Origin: Desulfovibrio sp.
Lineage (GTDB): Bacteria > Desulfobacterota > Desulfovibrionia > Desulfovibrionales > Desulfovibrionaceae
Assembly (NCBI GenBank): GCA_017450275.1
Contig: JAFSVD010000064.1
Location: 57,444 to 121,443, forward strand
Length of the DNA: 64,000 nucleotides
Direction: 5' to 3'
Made by a program: the position numbers and the translations under genes. The notes beneath the pieces are model-generated. The model was not told the origin of the DNA and did not search any database. It saw nothing but the letters and a program-made list of their open reading frames with translations. Positions 7,991 to 14,502 of this stretch are shown piece after piece (position 1 is the first letter of the stretch; the number at the start of each line of letters is the position of its first letter).

Positions 7991-8626
7991 CTACAATACG
8001 CCTTGCACAAAGGGGATAAAGGCCACAAGATCCTCGCTCCACGGATACTCCTGGCTTTTGATGCTGTGACCAACCCCATAGAAAAGGGTGTGACAAGCAC
8101 GGGCTGCGTCGCGATCGGTTGTGGCATCCCCCACCATAAGAGTCTCTTGGGGAGAAACAGCGTAGGATTGCACAATCTGCTCCAAGAGCTCTGCCTTAGG
8201 CGGCGGCGATCCGTAGATCCCATCAAAAAAGGCGGCGAGTCCGTGGAGAGTGAGTATGTCTTTTTGTTCCTCGGCAGGGGCTCCTGAACAGACAACGAGG
8301 GGAATTTTGCCCTGCAAAAATGTGAGAGCCTCTTTTGCGCCTGGAATGCATTGGCATGCGGCCAATTCTTCACGGCAGATGGATTGAAAGCGATCGCCCC
8401 ACGCTTTTGAATCCGCTTCGGTGATGGGACGGTTGAGAATATTCTGGAAAAACCACGCAAACTTTTGAAAGCGACTCACCCCACCGTGAGCCTCATGGAA
8501 GGCCACAAAGCGGGAAACAGCCTCATCCCCGTAGGGTTGTGCCAAGCGGGCAAAGGCGCGGGTTTTGACAGGGACGCTATCCAGCAAAACCCCGTCACAG
8601 TCAAAAACAACGAGAGAGAGTGCCAT
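7991..8626 (-). CDS. HAD-superfamily phosphatase (phosphoglycolate-phosphatase-like, subfamily IA)
   Basis: A 211-residue protein. Motif I DCDGVLLDS (residues 8-16) supplies the nucleophilic Asp, motif II is VVCSGA, motif III is the Lys in PPPKAEL, and motif IV is VGDATTDRDAA. The helical cap segment GGVSRFQKFAWFF is seen in HAD proteins of ulosonic-acid and LPS clusters. Start chosen at 8626 because GGAGGATAACG precedes this ATG; the longer open frame is spurious. It sits 2 bases after the acetyltransferase gene. In this operon it would most simply dephosphorylate a sugar-acid phosphate before CMP activation, the job KdsC does in KDO synthesis, although KdsC lacks this type of cap. Confidence 0.82.
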   Translation of the reverse strand: MALSLVVFDCDGVLLDSVPVKTRAFARLAQPYGDEAVSRFVAFHEAHGGVSRFQKFAWFFQNILNRPITEADSKAWGDRFQSICREELAACQCIPGAKEALTFLQGKIPLVVCSGAPAEEQKDILTLHGLAAFFDGIYGSPPPKAELLEQIVQSYAVSPQETLMVGDATTDRDAARACHTLFYGVGHSIKSQEYPWSEDLVAFIPFVQGVL

Positions 8627-8628
8627 CG

Positions 8629-9213
8629 TTATCCTCCGCGTTTGCCGATACAGCGTGCCGGCACACCAGCGACAATGGTATAGGGGGCTACATCCTTGGT
8701 CACAACAGCGCCTGCCCCGACAATGGCACCGCGGCCAATGTGGACATTGGGGGTGATCACACAATTGGCGCCGATCCACACATCATCGTCGATGACAATG
8801 CTGCCCTTGGTGTGCCCCTGATCCATAATGGGGATGTCGGTTTTGGCAAAAGAGTGGTTGCTTGAGCGTATGATGGTGCCAGGTCCTATGGCTGTTGCAG
8901 CTCCTATAGAGATTTGCCCTTCATCAGCGCTCACATGGACAGAGGGTGAGAGGGCTACGCGTTCGCCCAAGGTAAGAGTGCCGTTGTGCGCGCTCAAAAA
9001 AACGCCCCGACCAAGACGGACGGTATTGCCAAGGCGCATGGTGCGGGCATGTTGGATCGAGAGTCCTTGCCCAAAACGCACTGTGCCACAGGCGGCAAAG
9101 AGAGGTCGATAGGCTATGCTTCGCAAAAGAGTGCCAAGGGGCGTTGGAATCCAGCTCCACAACGCTATCCAAAGCTCTTCGAGCGCAAGGCCTACGCGAG
9201 TCACTATCCTCAC
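8629..9213 (-). CDS. Left-handed beta-helix (hexapeptide) O-acetyltransferase
   Basis: A 194-residue protein with hexapeptide repeats from about residue 60 to 185, including LGNTVRLGRGVFL, IGAATAIGPGTII and the acceptor-site region VWIGANCVITPNVHIGRGAI, ending with the typical VVTKDVAPYTIVAGVPAR. The His in SSNHSF is a plausible catalytic base. It would transfer acetyl from acetyl-CoA to a sugar hydroxyl or amine. The GTG start overlaps the cytidylyltransferase stop (GTGA), a translationally coupled pair. The operon context suggests the acceptor is the CMP-sugar or a precursor made by its neighbours. Confidence 0.85.
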   Translation of the reverse strand: MRIVTRVGLALEELWIALWSWIPTPLGTLLRSIAYRPLFAACGTVRFGQGLSIQHARTMRLGNTVRLGRGVFLSAHNGTLTLGERVALSPSVHVSADEGQISIGAATAIGPGTIIRSSNHSFAKTDIPIMDQGHTKGSIVIDDDVWIGANCVITPNVHIGRGAIVGAGAVVTKDVAPYTIVAGVPARCIGKRGG

Positions 9214-9986
9214 ATGCCCCCCGCGTACGTTGCCATCAAGGGATCTCCCTGCATGCGTTTTTCCACTCGAGCGAGATCTTCAGGGGTATCGACGCTCCAG
9301 GTCTTATAGCTGGTTGGAACCATGTGGACTTTTTCGCCGTGTTCAAGAATGCGCATCATATCGACCGATTCATAGATCTCAAGCGGGCTTTCTTCCATGG
9401 CGTTGAATTTGAGCAAATAGTCCCGACGGAAGGGGATGATGCAGACCTGTTTGCGCATGGGAACCGTTGTTGCCCCTTTTTTGCGAGAGGGAATGGGTTC
9501 TCTGGAAAAGTAGAGCGCGCAATTGAAATGATCCACCACCACCTTGACCTCGTTGGGATCCTCAAATTCTTCGACCGTCTCCATCTCAGCCATCAAATTG
9601 ACCACATTGATGGCGGGATTGTCGAGCATTGGAGCGACAGCTTGCTCAATCATCGTCGGATGGAGCATGGGTTCGTCGCCTTGCACCATGACAACAATAT
9701 CGATGTGTTTTTTGGTCTGTTCTTCGATGGTGAGAAGAGCCTCAGCGGTTCTGGTTGAGCAGCGCACATGGGTGTCGCTGGTCATAACGCTCTTGATACC
9801 GTGCTTTTGGCAATAGTCCATGATGATGGAATCGCAGGTGGCAACATAGGTGTCGGAAACAATCTGGCTCATCTGCGTGCGTTTGGCGACATGCCCAATC
9901 ATGGGGATGCCGTGGATCAGCGCCAGGGGTTTTCCGGGAAAGCGACTCGAACCCATCCGAGCGGGAATAATGGCAACAATATTCAT
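9210..9986 (-). CDS. KdsB-like CMP-sugar (3-deoxy-ulosonate) cytidylyltransferase
   Basis: A 258-residue member of the CMP-KDO synthetase family. The nucleotide-binding opening IIPARMGSSRFPGKPLA (residues 6-22), the MVQGDEPMLHP motif with the metal Asp (about 98-108) and the tail SVDTPEDLARVE are present. It activates an ulosonic acid with CTP to a CMP-sugar, releasing pyrophosphate. The KdsB element usually read as HxSGTDRxAE is here HVRCSTRTAEA, so the sugar specificity may differ from KDO. It is operonic with an aldolase, an epimerase, an acetyltransferase and a HAD phosphatase. RBS CTGGATA precedes the ATG. Confidence 0.82.
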   Translation of the reverse strand: MNIVAIIPARMGSSRFPGKPLALIHGIPMIGHVAKRTQMSQIVSDTYVATCDSIIMDYCQKHGIKSVMTSDTHVRCSTRTAEALLTIEEQTKKHIDIVVMVQGDEPMLHPTMIEQAVAPMLDNPAINVVNLMAEMETVEEFEDPNEVKVVVDHFNCALYFSREPIPSRKKGATTVPMRKQVCIIPFRRDYLLKFNAMEESPLEIYESVDMMRILEHGEKVHMVPTSYKTWSVDTPEDLARVEKRMQGDPLMATYAGGM

Positions 9987-10003
9987 AAAGGTATCCAGGG
10001 TAA

Positions 10004-10921
10004 CTAGGTTGGCGAATTTTGGACAAGATAGCCGCCTTCTTCGGGCAGGGCATTGTTCAAGGATTTATGAACCTCTTCCATCACGCGAAGAATGCCCTGT
10101 CCCAGATCAACGGTGAGCGGCGGGACGAGTTTGCGGCCAATCCTGGGCATGAAGGCATAGGGGGTTATTTGATAGTGGCCACTGTTGGGATCGTTTTGGA
10201 ACTTGATGTCCAAGGGCTTTCCGAGCATCTCGCTGATCATCTGGAAGAGATCCGCGACACGCATGGGTTGATTGCCTGAAATAATGATATTTTGATTTTC
10301 GAATTCTTTGCCAAGCACGGTGAGCGTGGCTGAGCTTGCGTCGTCGACATGCACGTATTCTCGCAGGGCTGTTGGGGCACCGTAATAGGTGATGGTGCCC
10401 GTTGTGAGCGCCTCTGTGACAAAACGATGGATGGCATTGCGTTTGTCGGCTCGAGGTCCATAGAGGGAGCCGTAGCGGAGAATGGTGTAGGGAAGCCCAT
10501 GCATGCTCTGGTAGTTTTCAATATAGAGTTCGCAGGCCTGTTTGCTCACCCGGTAAAAGCCGCCTGATTTGCCGTAGACATAGAGGGAAGAGGCAAAGAT
10601 ATAGCGTTGAACGCCTTTTCTCCTGCAGGCCTCAAGCACAATCACATTGCCAAGCACATTGATTTTGGCTGTATCTACAGGACGGGCGTTCGCCTCACCG
10701 ATATCGGCAATGCCAGCGTAGTTAAAGACCACATCCGCCTTTGCAACAGCCTTGTTCACAAGGTCTTCGTCGAGGATCGTGCCTGTGATCATGGTTTGAT
10801 TGGGCAAAAGCCAGGGCGATGGGGTGAGATCGACGATGGTGACCGCATGCCCGTGTTCGGTCAATTTGTCGCAAATATGCGAACCAAGAAAACCGGAACC
10901 GCCAAATACCGTGATATTCAC
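10004..10921 (-). CDS. NAD-dependent nucleotide-sugar epimerase/dehydratase (extended SDR)
   Basis: A 305-residue protein. It has the Rossmann motif FGGSGFLGSH (about residues 6-15), the catalytic serine region ASSLYVYG and the YxxxK dyad in FYRVSKQ, plus the substrate-binding REYVHVDD, all typical of the UDP-glucose 4-epimerase superfamily. I use the GTG start at 10921, which has GGAGATC upstream and begins exactly at the dinucleotide fold; the longer frame runs into the aldolase gene. It lies 25 bases after the aldolase and 17 before the cytidylyltransferase. The substrate cannot be read from sequence; epimerisation or dehydration of the sugar acid or its precursor is inferred. Confidence 0.85.
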   Translation of the reverse strand: MNITVFGGSGFLGSHICDKLTEHGHAVTIVDLTPSPWLLPNQTMITGTILDEDLVNKAVAKADVVFNYAGIADIGEANARPVDTAKINVLGNVIVLEACRRKGVQRYIFASSLYVYGKSGGFYRVSKQACELYIENYQSMHGLPYTILRYGSLYGPRADKRNAIHRFVTEALTTGTITYYGAPTALREYVHVDDASSATLTVLGKEFENQNIIISGNQPMRVADLFQMISEMLGKPLDIKFQNDPNSGHYQITPYAFMPRIGRKLVPPLTVDLGQGILRVMEEVHKSLNNALPEEGGYLVQNSPT

Positions 10922-10946
10922 AACGGATCTCCAAAGAAAGGGTTGC

Positions 10947-11747
10947 TTAGTTGGTCTGGTCGGCAGTGGGGCGCTGGGCGCTTTTCCACAGGAAAACCGA
11001 GTCCATGCCATAGGCAATAAAGCGGGTTCCTGCCTGGATTTGGGCGGTGAGTTCCTGGGGATTGGGGATCACGATATGGAGCCCCATGGGGACTTTGCGG
11101 CGCAGGCAGCTTTTGCGGATCTGTGCCATGGCTGCTTTAAAGTCTTCGTGTTCAAATTGTCCGGTCAATCCCATGCTGCCGGAAAGATCATAGGGGCCTA
11201 CCATGATGGCGTCGAGGCGGGGATGGGCAAGGATTTTATCGAGTGTCTCCAGTGCCCGGATATGCTCGATTTGCGCCACGAGAAAGATTTCTGGTGTTAT
11301 ACTGGTGCGGTATTTGACAAAATTTTTCCCGAAGTCGTTGGCGCGGCAATAGCCTACCCCCCTGTATTCATGGGCGGTTTTGCCCGCGTCCCGCCACGTA
11401 TCTTGCCCTGGATAGGTTGCAAGATCAATAGCTTCTTCAAGCTGTTCCGGGCTTTCGATCATGGGAAAAATAAGCCCATGCGCACCGGCTTCGAGCGCTG
11501 CCTTAATGGCGGTTTTGGAGGCAATGGGCAATCTGGCAAAGGGCACAGCCCCCCCTACTGTGATGGCACGAAAAATGTCGGGAAGAATCGAGGGACCAAA
11601 GGAGCCGTGTTCCATATCGCAGGCCACCCAATCGTAGCCCGATTTGGCCATCATTTCGGCCACGTCGGCGGATGGGAGTTGGAGCCAGGTGCCGATGGTT
11701 GCTTTGTCTTTGGCCAGCATATTGCGAATGTCGTGGATAGTCGTCAT
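10947..11747 (-). CDS. HpcH/HpaI family class II pyruvate aldolase
   Basis: A 266-residue TIM-barrel enzyme that joins (or cleaves) pyruvate and an aldehyde to give a 2-keto-3-deoxy (or 4-hydroxy-2-oxo) acid using a divalent metal. Visible family elements are CDMEHGSFGP with the catalytic His, FARLP with the pyruvate-binding Arg, and the metal ligands Glu in QIEHI and Asp in MVGPYDLSGSMG. These residues look intact. It is the first gene of the six-gene minus-strand operon. In catabolic settings such aldolases degrade aromatics or rhamnonate; here it is next to a CMP-sugar synthetase, so synthesis of a 3-deoxy-ulosonic acid is the better guess. Confidence 0.87.
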   Translation of the reverse strand: MTTIHDIRNMLAKDKATIGTWLQLPSADVAEMMAKSGYDWVACDMEHGSFGPSILPDIFRAITVGGAVPFARLPIASKTAIKAALEAGAHGLIFPMIESPEQLEEAIDLATYPGQDTWRDAGKTAHEYRGVGYCRANDFGKNFVKYRTSITPEIFLVAQIEHIRALETLDKILAHPRLDAIMVGPYDLSGSMGLTGQFEHEDFKAAMAQIRKSCLRRKVPMGLHIVIPNPQELTAQIQAGTRFIAYGMDSVFLWKSAQRPTADQTN

Positions 11748-11809
11748 AAATGAAAGATCCTCCTATAAAAGAGGGAAAAGCAAAAGGCCTTTTGGTGGGA
11801 AAAACAAGA

Positions 11810-11840
11810 AACTCCGCACAAGCTTGCGCTTTGCGGAGTT
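11810..11840 (-). terminator. Rho-independent terminator of the tRNA-Ser gene
   Basis: AACTCCGCA (11810-11818) pairs with TGCGGAGTT (11832-11840). On the minus strand the hairpin is followed by TTCTTGTTTTT. It lies just downstream of the tRNA on that strand. Confidence 0.8.
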
Positions 11841-11855
11841 CTTGACGGAAAACTG

Positions 11856-11949
11856 TGGCGGAAAGGGTGGGATTCGAACCCACGTATCGGTTCATCGCCG
11901 ATAACTCGATTTCGAGTCGAGCGCGTTACGGCCGCTTCGCTACCTTTCC
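11856..11949 (-). tRNA. tRNA-Ser(CGA)
   Basis: Read on the minus strand: acceptor GGAAAGG pairs with CCTTTCC, discriminator G, and CCA is encoded (11856-11858). The anticodon stem is CTCGA/TCGAG around the loop CTCGAAA, giving anticodon CGA for UCG codons. A long variable arm follows, as expected for a class II serine tRNA, and the T arm GGGTTCGAATCCC is canonical. The gene stands alone, with its own terminator. Confidence 0.96.
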
Positions 11950-12030
11950 GGACGTCCCAGCACGCAGAGAGATTGAATACAAAGTACCTTATCCCTTTTG
12001 GGGCAGATTGTAAAGATCATCAAAAGACCA

Positions 12031-12072
12031 AAAAAAAGGCTACGAACACCCTGATTTTCGTAGCCTTTTTTT
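12031..12072. terminator. Rho-independent terminator after the 171-residue unknown gene
   Basis: AAAAAAAGGCTACGAA and TTCGTAGCCTTTTTTTT form a long inverted repeat with a short loop. On the minus strand it ends the gene 12082-12597. The symmetric A/T tails would let it work in both directions. Confidence 0.9.
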
Positions 12073-12081
12073 TCAGAGAAT

Positions 12082-12597
12082 TTAGGCGTAATCGCCGCGG
12101 TTGAACTTGACGCGCTCGGTGGTTGCCATGACATCGAGTTCATTGATCAGGGAGGAAAGCCCAGAATCGTTTGTGGGCAAAGAACGCATGGAATGCTTCA
12201 GTCTGGCAACCTGTGTTCCTATATTTTCAAGGATGGCGTAGGCTTCTCTGAGGGAATTGGCGTTCTGCGGCGATTCGAGGGTTTTTGCATAGGAATCAAA
12301 GAGATCTAAGGTTCCCGAAGCGTTTTCAACGGTATGTTGCCATAGGTTCGATTCGTTCGCAAAGGATTCCTGATCGCCAAGCGGTTGGAAGAGCATGGAG
12401 CTGATCATATTGGCTTGTTCAGCCAAGGGACGCAGCGCCTGAGGAACGCCGGCTTGTTCTGTCACTTCTTGTTGCGCCAGGGCAGATTGTAAGAGATCGT
12501 CAAACTGCTCTGTGGAGGGTGTCGATTTAGGTAGTTGTTGGTTGGGTTGAATACCGATACGGAAGAGTTCATCCATGGATTGGTTGATAATTTCCAT
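12082..12597 (-). CDS. Unknown 171-residue helical protein
   Basis: Start chosen at 12597, where TGGAGGCGA precedes the ATG; the longer frame to 12648 lacks a ribosome site. The product has no signal peptide or membrane segment, starts with a Gln/Pro/Ser-rich region (about 50 residues) and continues as leucine-rich helices (about residues 60-160), a layout seen in flagellar export substrates and chaperones. I do not recognise the family. A -24/-12-like sequence, TTGGCATACATCTTGAA, lies 32-48 bases upstream on the same strand and closely resembles the flgF promoter except that the -12 GC is GA. A motility link is therefore a guess. A strong terminator follows. Confidence 0.7.
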   Translation of the reverse strand: MEIINQSMDELFRIGIQPNQQLPKSTPSTEQFDDLLQSALAQQEVTEQAGVPQALRPLAEQANMISSMLFQPLGDQESFANESNLWQHTVENASGTLDLFDSYAKTLESPQNANSLREAYAILENIGTQVARLKHSMRSLPTNDSGLSSLINELDVMATTERVKFNRGDYA

Positions 12598-12628
12598 ATT
12601 CGCCTCCAGGGTTGGCGTTTTTCCCTCA

Positions 12629-12648
12629 TTGTTCAAGATGTATGCCAA
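12629..12648 (-). promoter_or_regulatory. Sigma54-like element with altered -12 (GA instead of GC)
   Basis: On the minus strand TTGGCATACATCTTGAA matches the flgF promoter at 15 of 17 positions. The -24 GG is intact, the spacing is right, but the -12 dinucleotide is GA. It may be a weak, decayed or non-functional RpoN promoter for the 171-residue gene. Confidence 0.4.
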
Positions 12649-13060
12649 AATTTGATGTCTCTCTTCGCCCTCTCTACGCTGATTTTTGTAGGCTCTTTGG
12701 AGAATAAGTGGGAAGAAATTGCCGTTTGTCTGCGCAAGTGGGAAAAAGAGGATCTTTGTCTCCCTGAAGGAAGAGGGTACGCAAAGGTCACTATGTTGTG
12801 TTTGGCTTTTTTTGGAAAAAGTGGAATGAGCGCCATTGGGGATTTTTTCCCAAAGGCCCCTCTTTTTCTATGGAAGCATTGTGATGCCGTATTTGGTTTT
12901 TTTGGCAAAGAAGGATGCGGGCAAAGACTGTCGATTTTTCCGTCAAGGCTTAGACGATGCGGGTTTTTTTTCCGGTTTTTGGGGAAAAATTGGCGTTGGG
13001 AGTGGGGCAAAAATGGCCGCTCTTGGTGGAAAAGGCTGAATCTACCTGGATTTTTTGCTT
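12649..13060. other. Non-coding stretch upstream of the TPR gene
   Basis: No credible gene: long open frames exist on both strands, but they are low-complexity (many F, G, K and W) and lack ribosome sites. The sequence has repeated T-tracts next to GG or GGAAAAA (for example near 12810, 12840, 12965 and 12980). It ends at a sigma54 promoter, so binding sites for the activator could lie here. Confidence 0.5.
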
Positions 13061-13077
13061 TTGGCATGGAACCTGCA
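13061..13077 (+). promoter_or_regulatory. Sigma54 (-24/-12) promoter of the TPR gene
   Basis: TTGGCATGGAACCTGCA has GG at 13063-13064 and GC at 13075-13076 with 10 bases between. The predicted start of transcription is near 13088, about 50 bases before the ATG at 13139. Confidence 0.78.
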
Positions 13078-13138
13078 ACAAGAGAGGCAAACACGCACCT
13101 CAATGCTTCGAGGTCAACAAACTCATGGGGAGGAAACA

Positions 13139-13702
13139 ATGAGTAATCAAATGGATTATGAGATCAACAAGGAATTGGGCGAATGCTATCTTTTCATGGG
13201 TGATTTCGACAAGGCTGAAGAATACTATCGTAAAGCCGCTGAAAACAACACAGAAAGCGCCGCCCCCTTTATGGGACTTGCCACCGTTGCTGTGCAACGC
13301 GCGGATCTGGATAAAGCCCTGGTTCTCTATAAGAAAGCCGCTGCCGTGGAAGAATCCGACAAAGCTCTGTGTGGGATTGGCCTGGTGTATATGGAGCAGG
13401 GCAACCATGAAGAAGCCTACAAGTGGTTTTCCAAGTCCCTTGATCTCTCCAATGGCAACATTGTTGCGTTGAACTGCCTGGTTCGCGAAGCCTATCAACT
13501 GCAGCATGTTGATGGCGTCATCCCCTACCTGGAAAAGGCGCTCGATGCTTCCACCGAAGGTGAAGCGGTTCGTGTGGCTCTGGCAGGATGCCTGATCAGC
13601 CTGGGACGGCAAGAAGAAGCCAAAAAGCATCTGGAGATGGTTTTGGCCAACAATCCCGGCAATGTCAATGCCCGCGAACTGATCGACTCAATGGTTGCCT
13701 AA
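13139..13702 (+). CDS. Cytosolic tetratricopeptide-repeat protein
   Basis: A 187-residue protein made almost entirely of TPR helices: the first repeat reads NKELGECYLFMGDFDKAEEY, and further repeats are centred near residues 45, 80, 115 and 150, the last with SLGRQEEAKKHLEMV. There is no signal peptide. I start at 13139, where GGGGAGGAAACA precedes the ATG; an upstream in-frame extension overlaps the promoter. TPR proteins are protein-protein scaffolds or chaperones and the partner cannot be read from sequence. Control by a sigma54 promoter like those of flgF and flgE suggests co-regulation with motility. Confidence 0.85.
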   Translation: MSNQMDYEINKELGECYLFMGDFDKAEEYYRKAAENNTESAAPFMGLATVAVQRADLDKALVLYKKAAAVEESDKALCGIGLVYMEQGNHEEAYKWFSKSLDLSNGNIVALNCLVREAYQLQHVDGVIPYLEKALDASTEGEAVRVALAGCLISLGRQEEAKKHLEMVLANNPGNVNARELIDSMVA

Positions 13703-13743
13703 GACGGTTTTGCTCAAAAAGCGCAAAGCCTCCCCATAATGGA

Positions 13744-13814
13744 TCCGGCACCCCATGGTGCCGGAGGCCATGTCGGAGTATGGGGAACAACGCCGATGCA
13801 TGTGCATCGGCGTT
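13744..13814. terminator. Two consecutive hairpins between convergent TPR and cmk genes
   Basis: CCGGCACC-CCAT-GGTGCCGG (13745-13764) is followed by AACGCCGATGCA-TG-TGCATCGGCGTT (13789-13814). Both are perfect inverted repeats in the gap between converging genes. The second has a short T-rich tail on the plus strand. They probably end transcription in both directions. Confidence 0.65.
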
Positions 13815-13821
13815 TGCCGTT

Positions 13822-14502
13822 TCAGAGGCTCCAAAGGCGGCGTATATGCGCAAGCATGATGGCAAGAACCTCATCGATGGAGAGCGTGGAGGTATCGATG
13901 ATTTTTGCGTCATCAGCCGGCCGCAAAGGGGCGATGGCACGGGTTCTATCCTGGGTATCGCGCGCCGAGATAATCGCAATAAGGGCGTCGAGATCCTTGG
14001 TGGTGTCGCGGTTTTTGGGATCCTGCATGCGGCGAAGCGCCCGTGTTTTGGGGGAGGCATCCAGGAAGAATTTGACCTTGGCATCGGGAAAGACCACTGT
14101 CCCCATATCGCGGCCTTCAGCAACCAAGGCTTGGGCTTCACCCATGCGCCTCTGGAAGGCAGCGAGCTTTTGGCGGACACACGGGAGTTTGGCGATGCGT
14201 GAGGCCAGATGCGCGATCGCTTCGGTGCGAATTTCTTCACCAATGGGGGTATTGTGCAAGAGCAAGGTCGTTGATTGGCCAGAACCTTGAAGCCTAAAAG
14301 GGGCTTCGCCAAGATCGGCAAGAAGGGCATTCGCTTGCTCTTCAGGCACAGTGTCCAAGGCGCCGAGTTTGAGGGCGAGCACGCGGAACATGGCGCCGGT
14401 ATCCAGATAGGGCAGAGAGAGGTGTGCGGCACAGGCTCGTGCAAGCGTTGTTTTGCCAACGCCGGCAGGTCCATCAAGGGTTATGACAGAAAGGGTGTTC
14501 AC
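13822..14502 (-). CDS. cmk: Cytidylate kinase
   Basis: A 226-residue enzyme that phosphorylates CMP and dCMP with ATP. The P-loop is DGPAGVGKTTLAR (residues 10-22), followed by YLDTGAMFR, the CMP-binding GRDMGTVVFPDAKVKFFLDA and the lid segment with R-rich RALRRMQDPKNRD. All are standard Cmk features. Its ATG overlaps the hisC stop by 4 bases (ATGA), so the pair is one transcription unit. CMP recycling also supports the CMP-sugar pathway encoded a few kilobases away, although the two are not in one operon. Confidence 0.94.
   Translation of the reverse strand: MNTLSVITLDGPAGVGKTTLARACAAHLSLPYLDTGAMFRVLALKLGALDTVPEEQANALLADLGEAPFRLQGSGQSTTLLLHNTPIGEEIRTEAIAHLASRIAKLPCVRQKLAAFQRRMGEAQALVAEGRDMGTVVFPDAKVKFFLDASPKTRALRRMQDPKNRDTTKDLDALIAIISARDTQDRTRAIAPLRPADDAKIIDTSTLSIDEVLAIMLAHIRRLWSL

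Noticed and set aside
7488-8069. Plus-strand frame of 193 residues
   Set aside because: Shadow of two genes on the minus strand with better motifs and ribosome sites.
8627-8779. N-terminal extension of the HAD phosphatase frame
   Set aside because: The extension overlaps the acetyltransferase gene, is Cys/Arg-rich and lacks a ribosome site; the start at 8626 follows GGAGGATAACG.
11644-11904. Plus-strand frame across the terminator and the tRNA-Ser gene
   Set aside because: It covers a clear tRNA and its terminator; the product has no features.
12535-13146. Long plus-strand frame across the region upstream of the TPR gene
   Set aside because: No ribosome site, low-complexity product, and it overlaps the sigma54 promoter and the 171-residue gene on the other strand.
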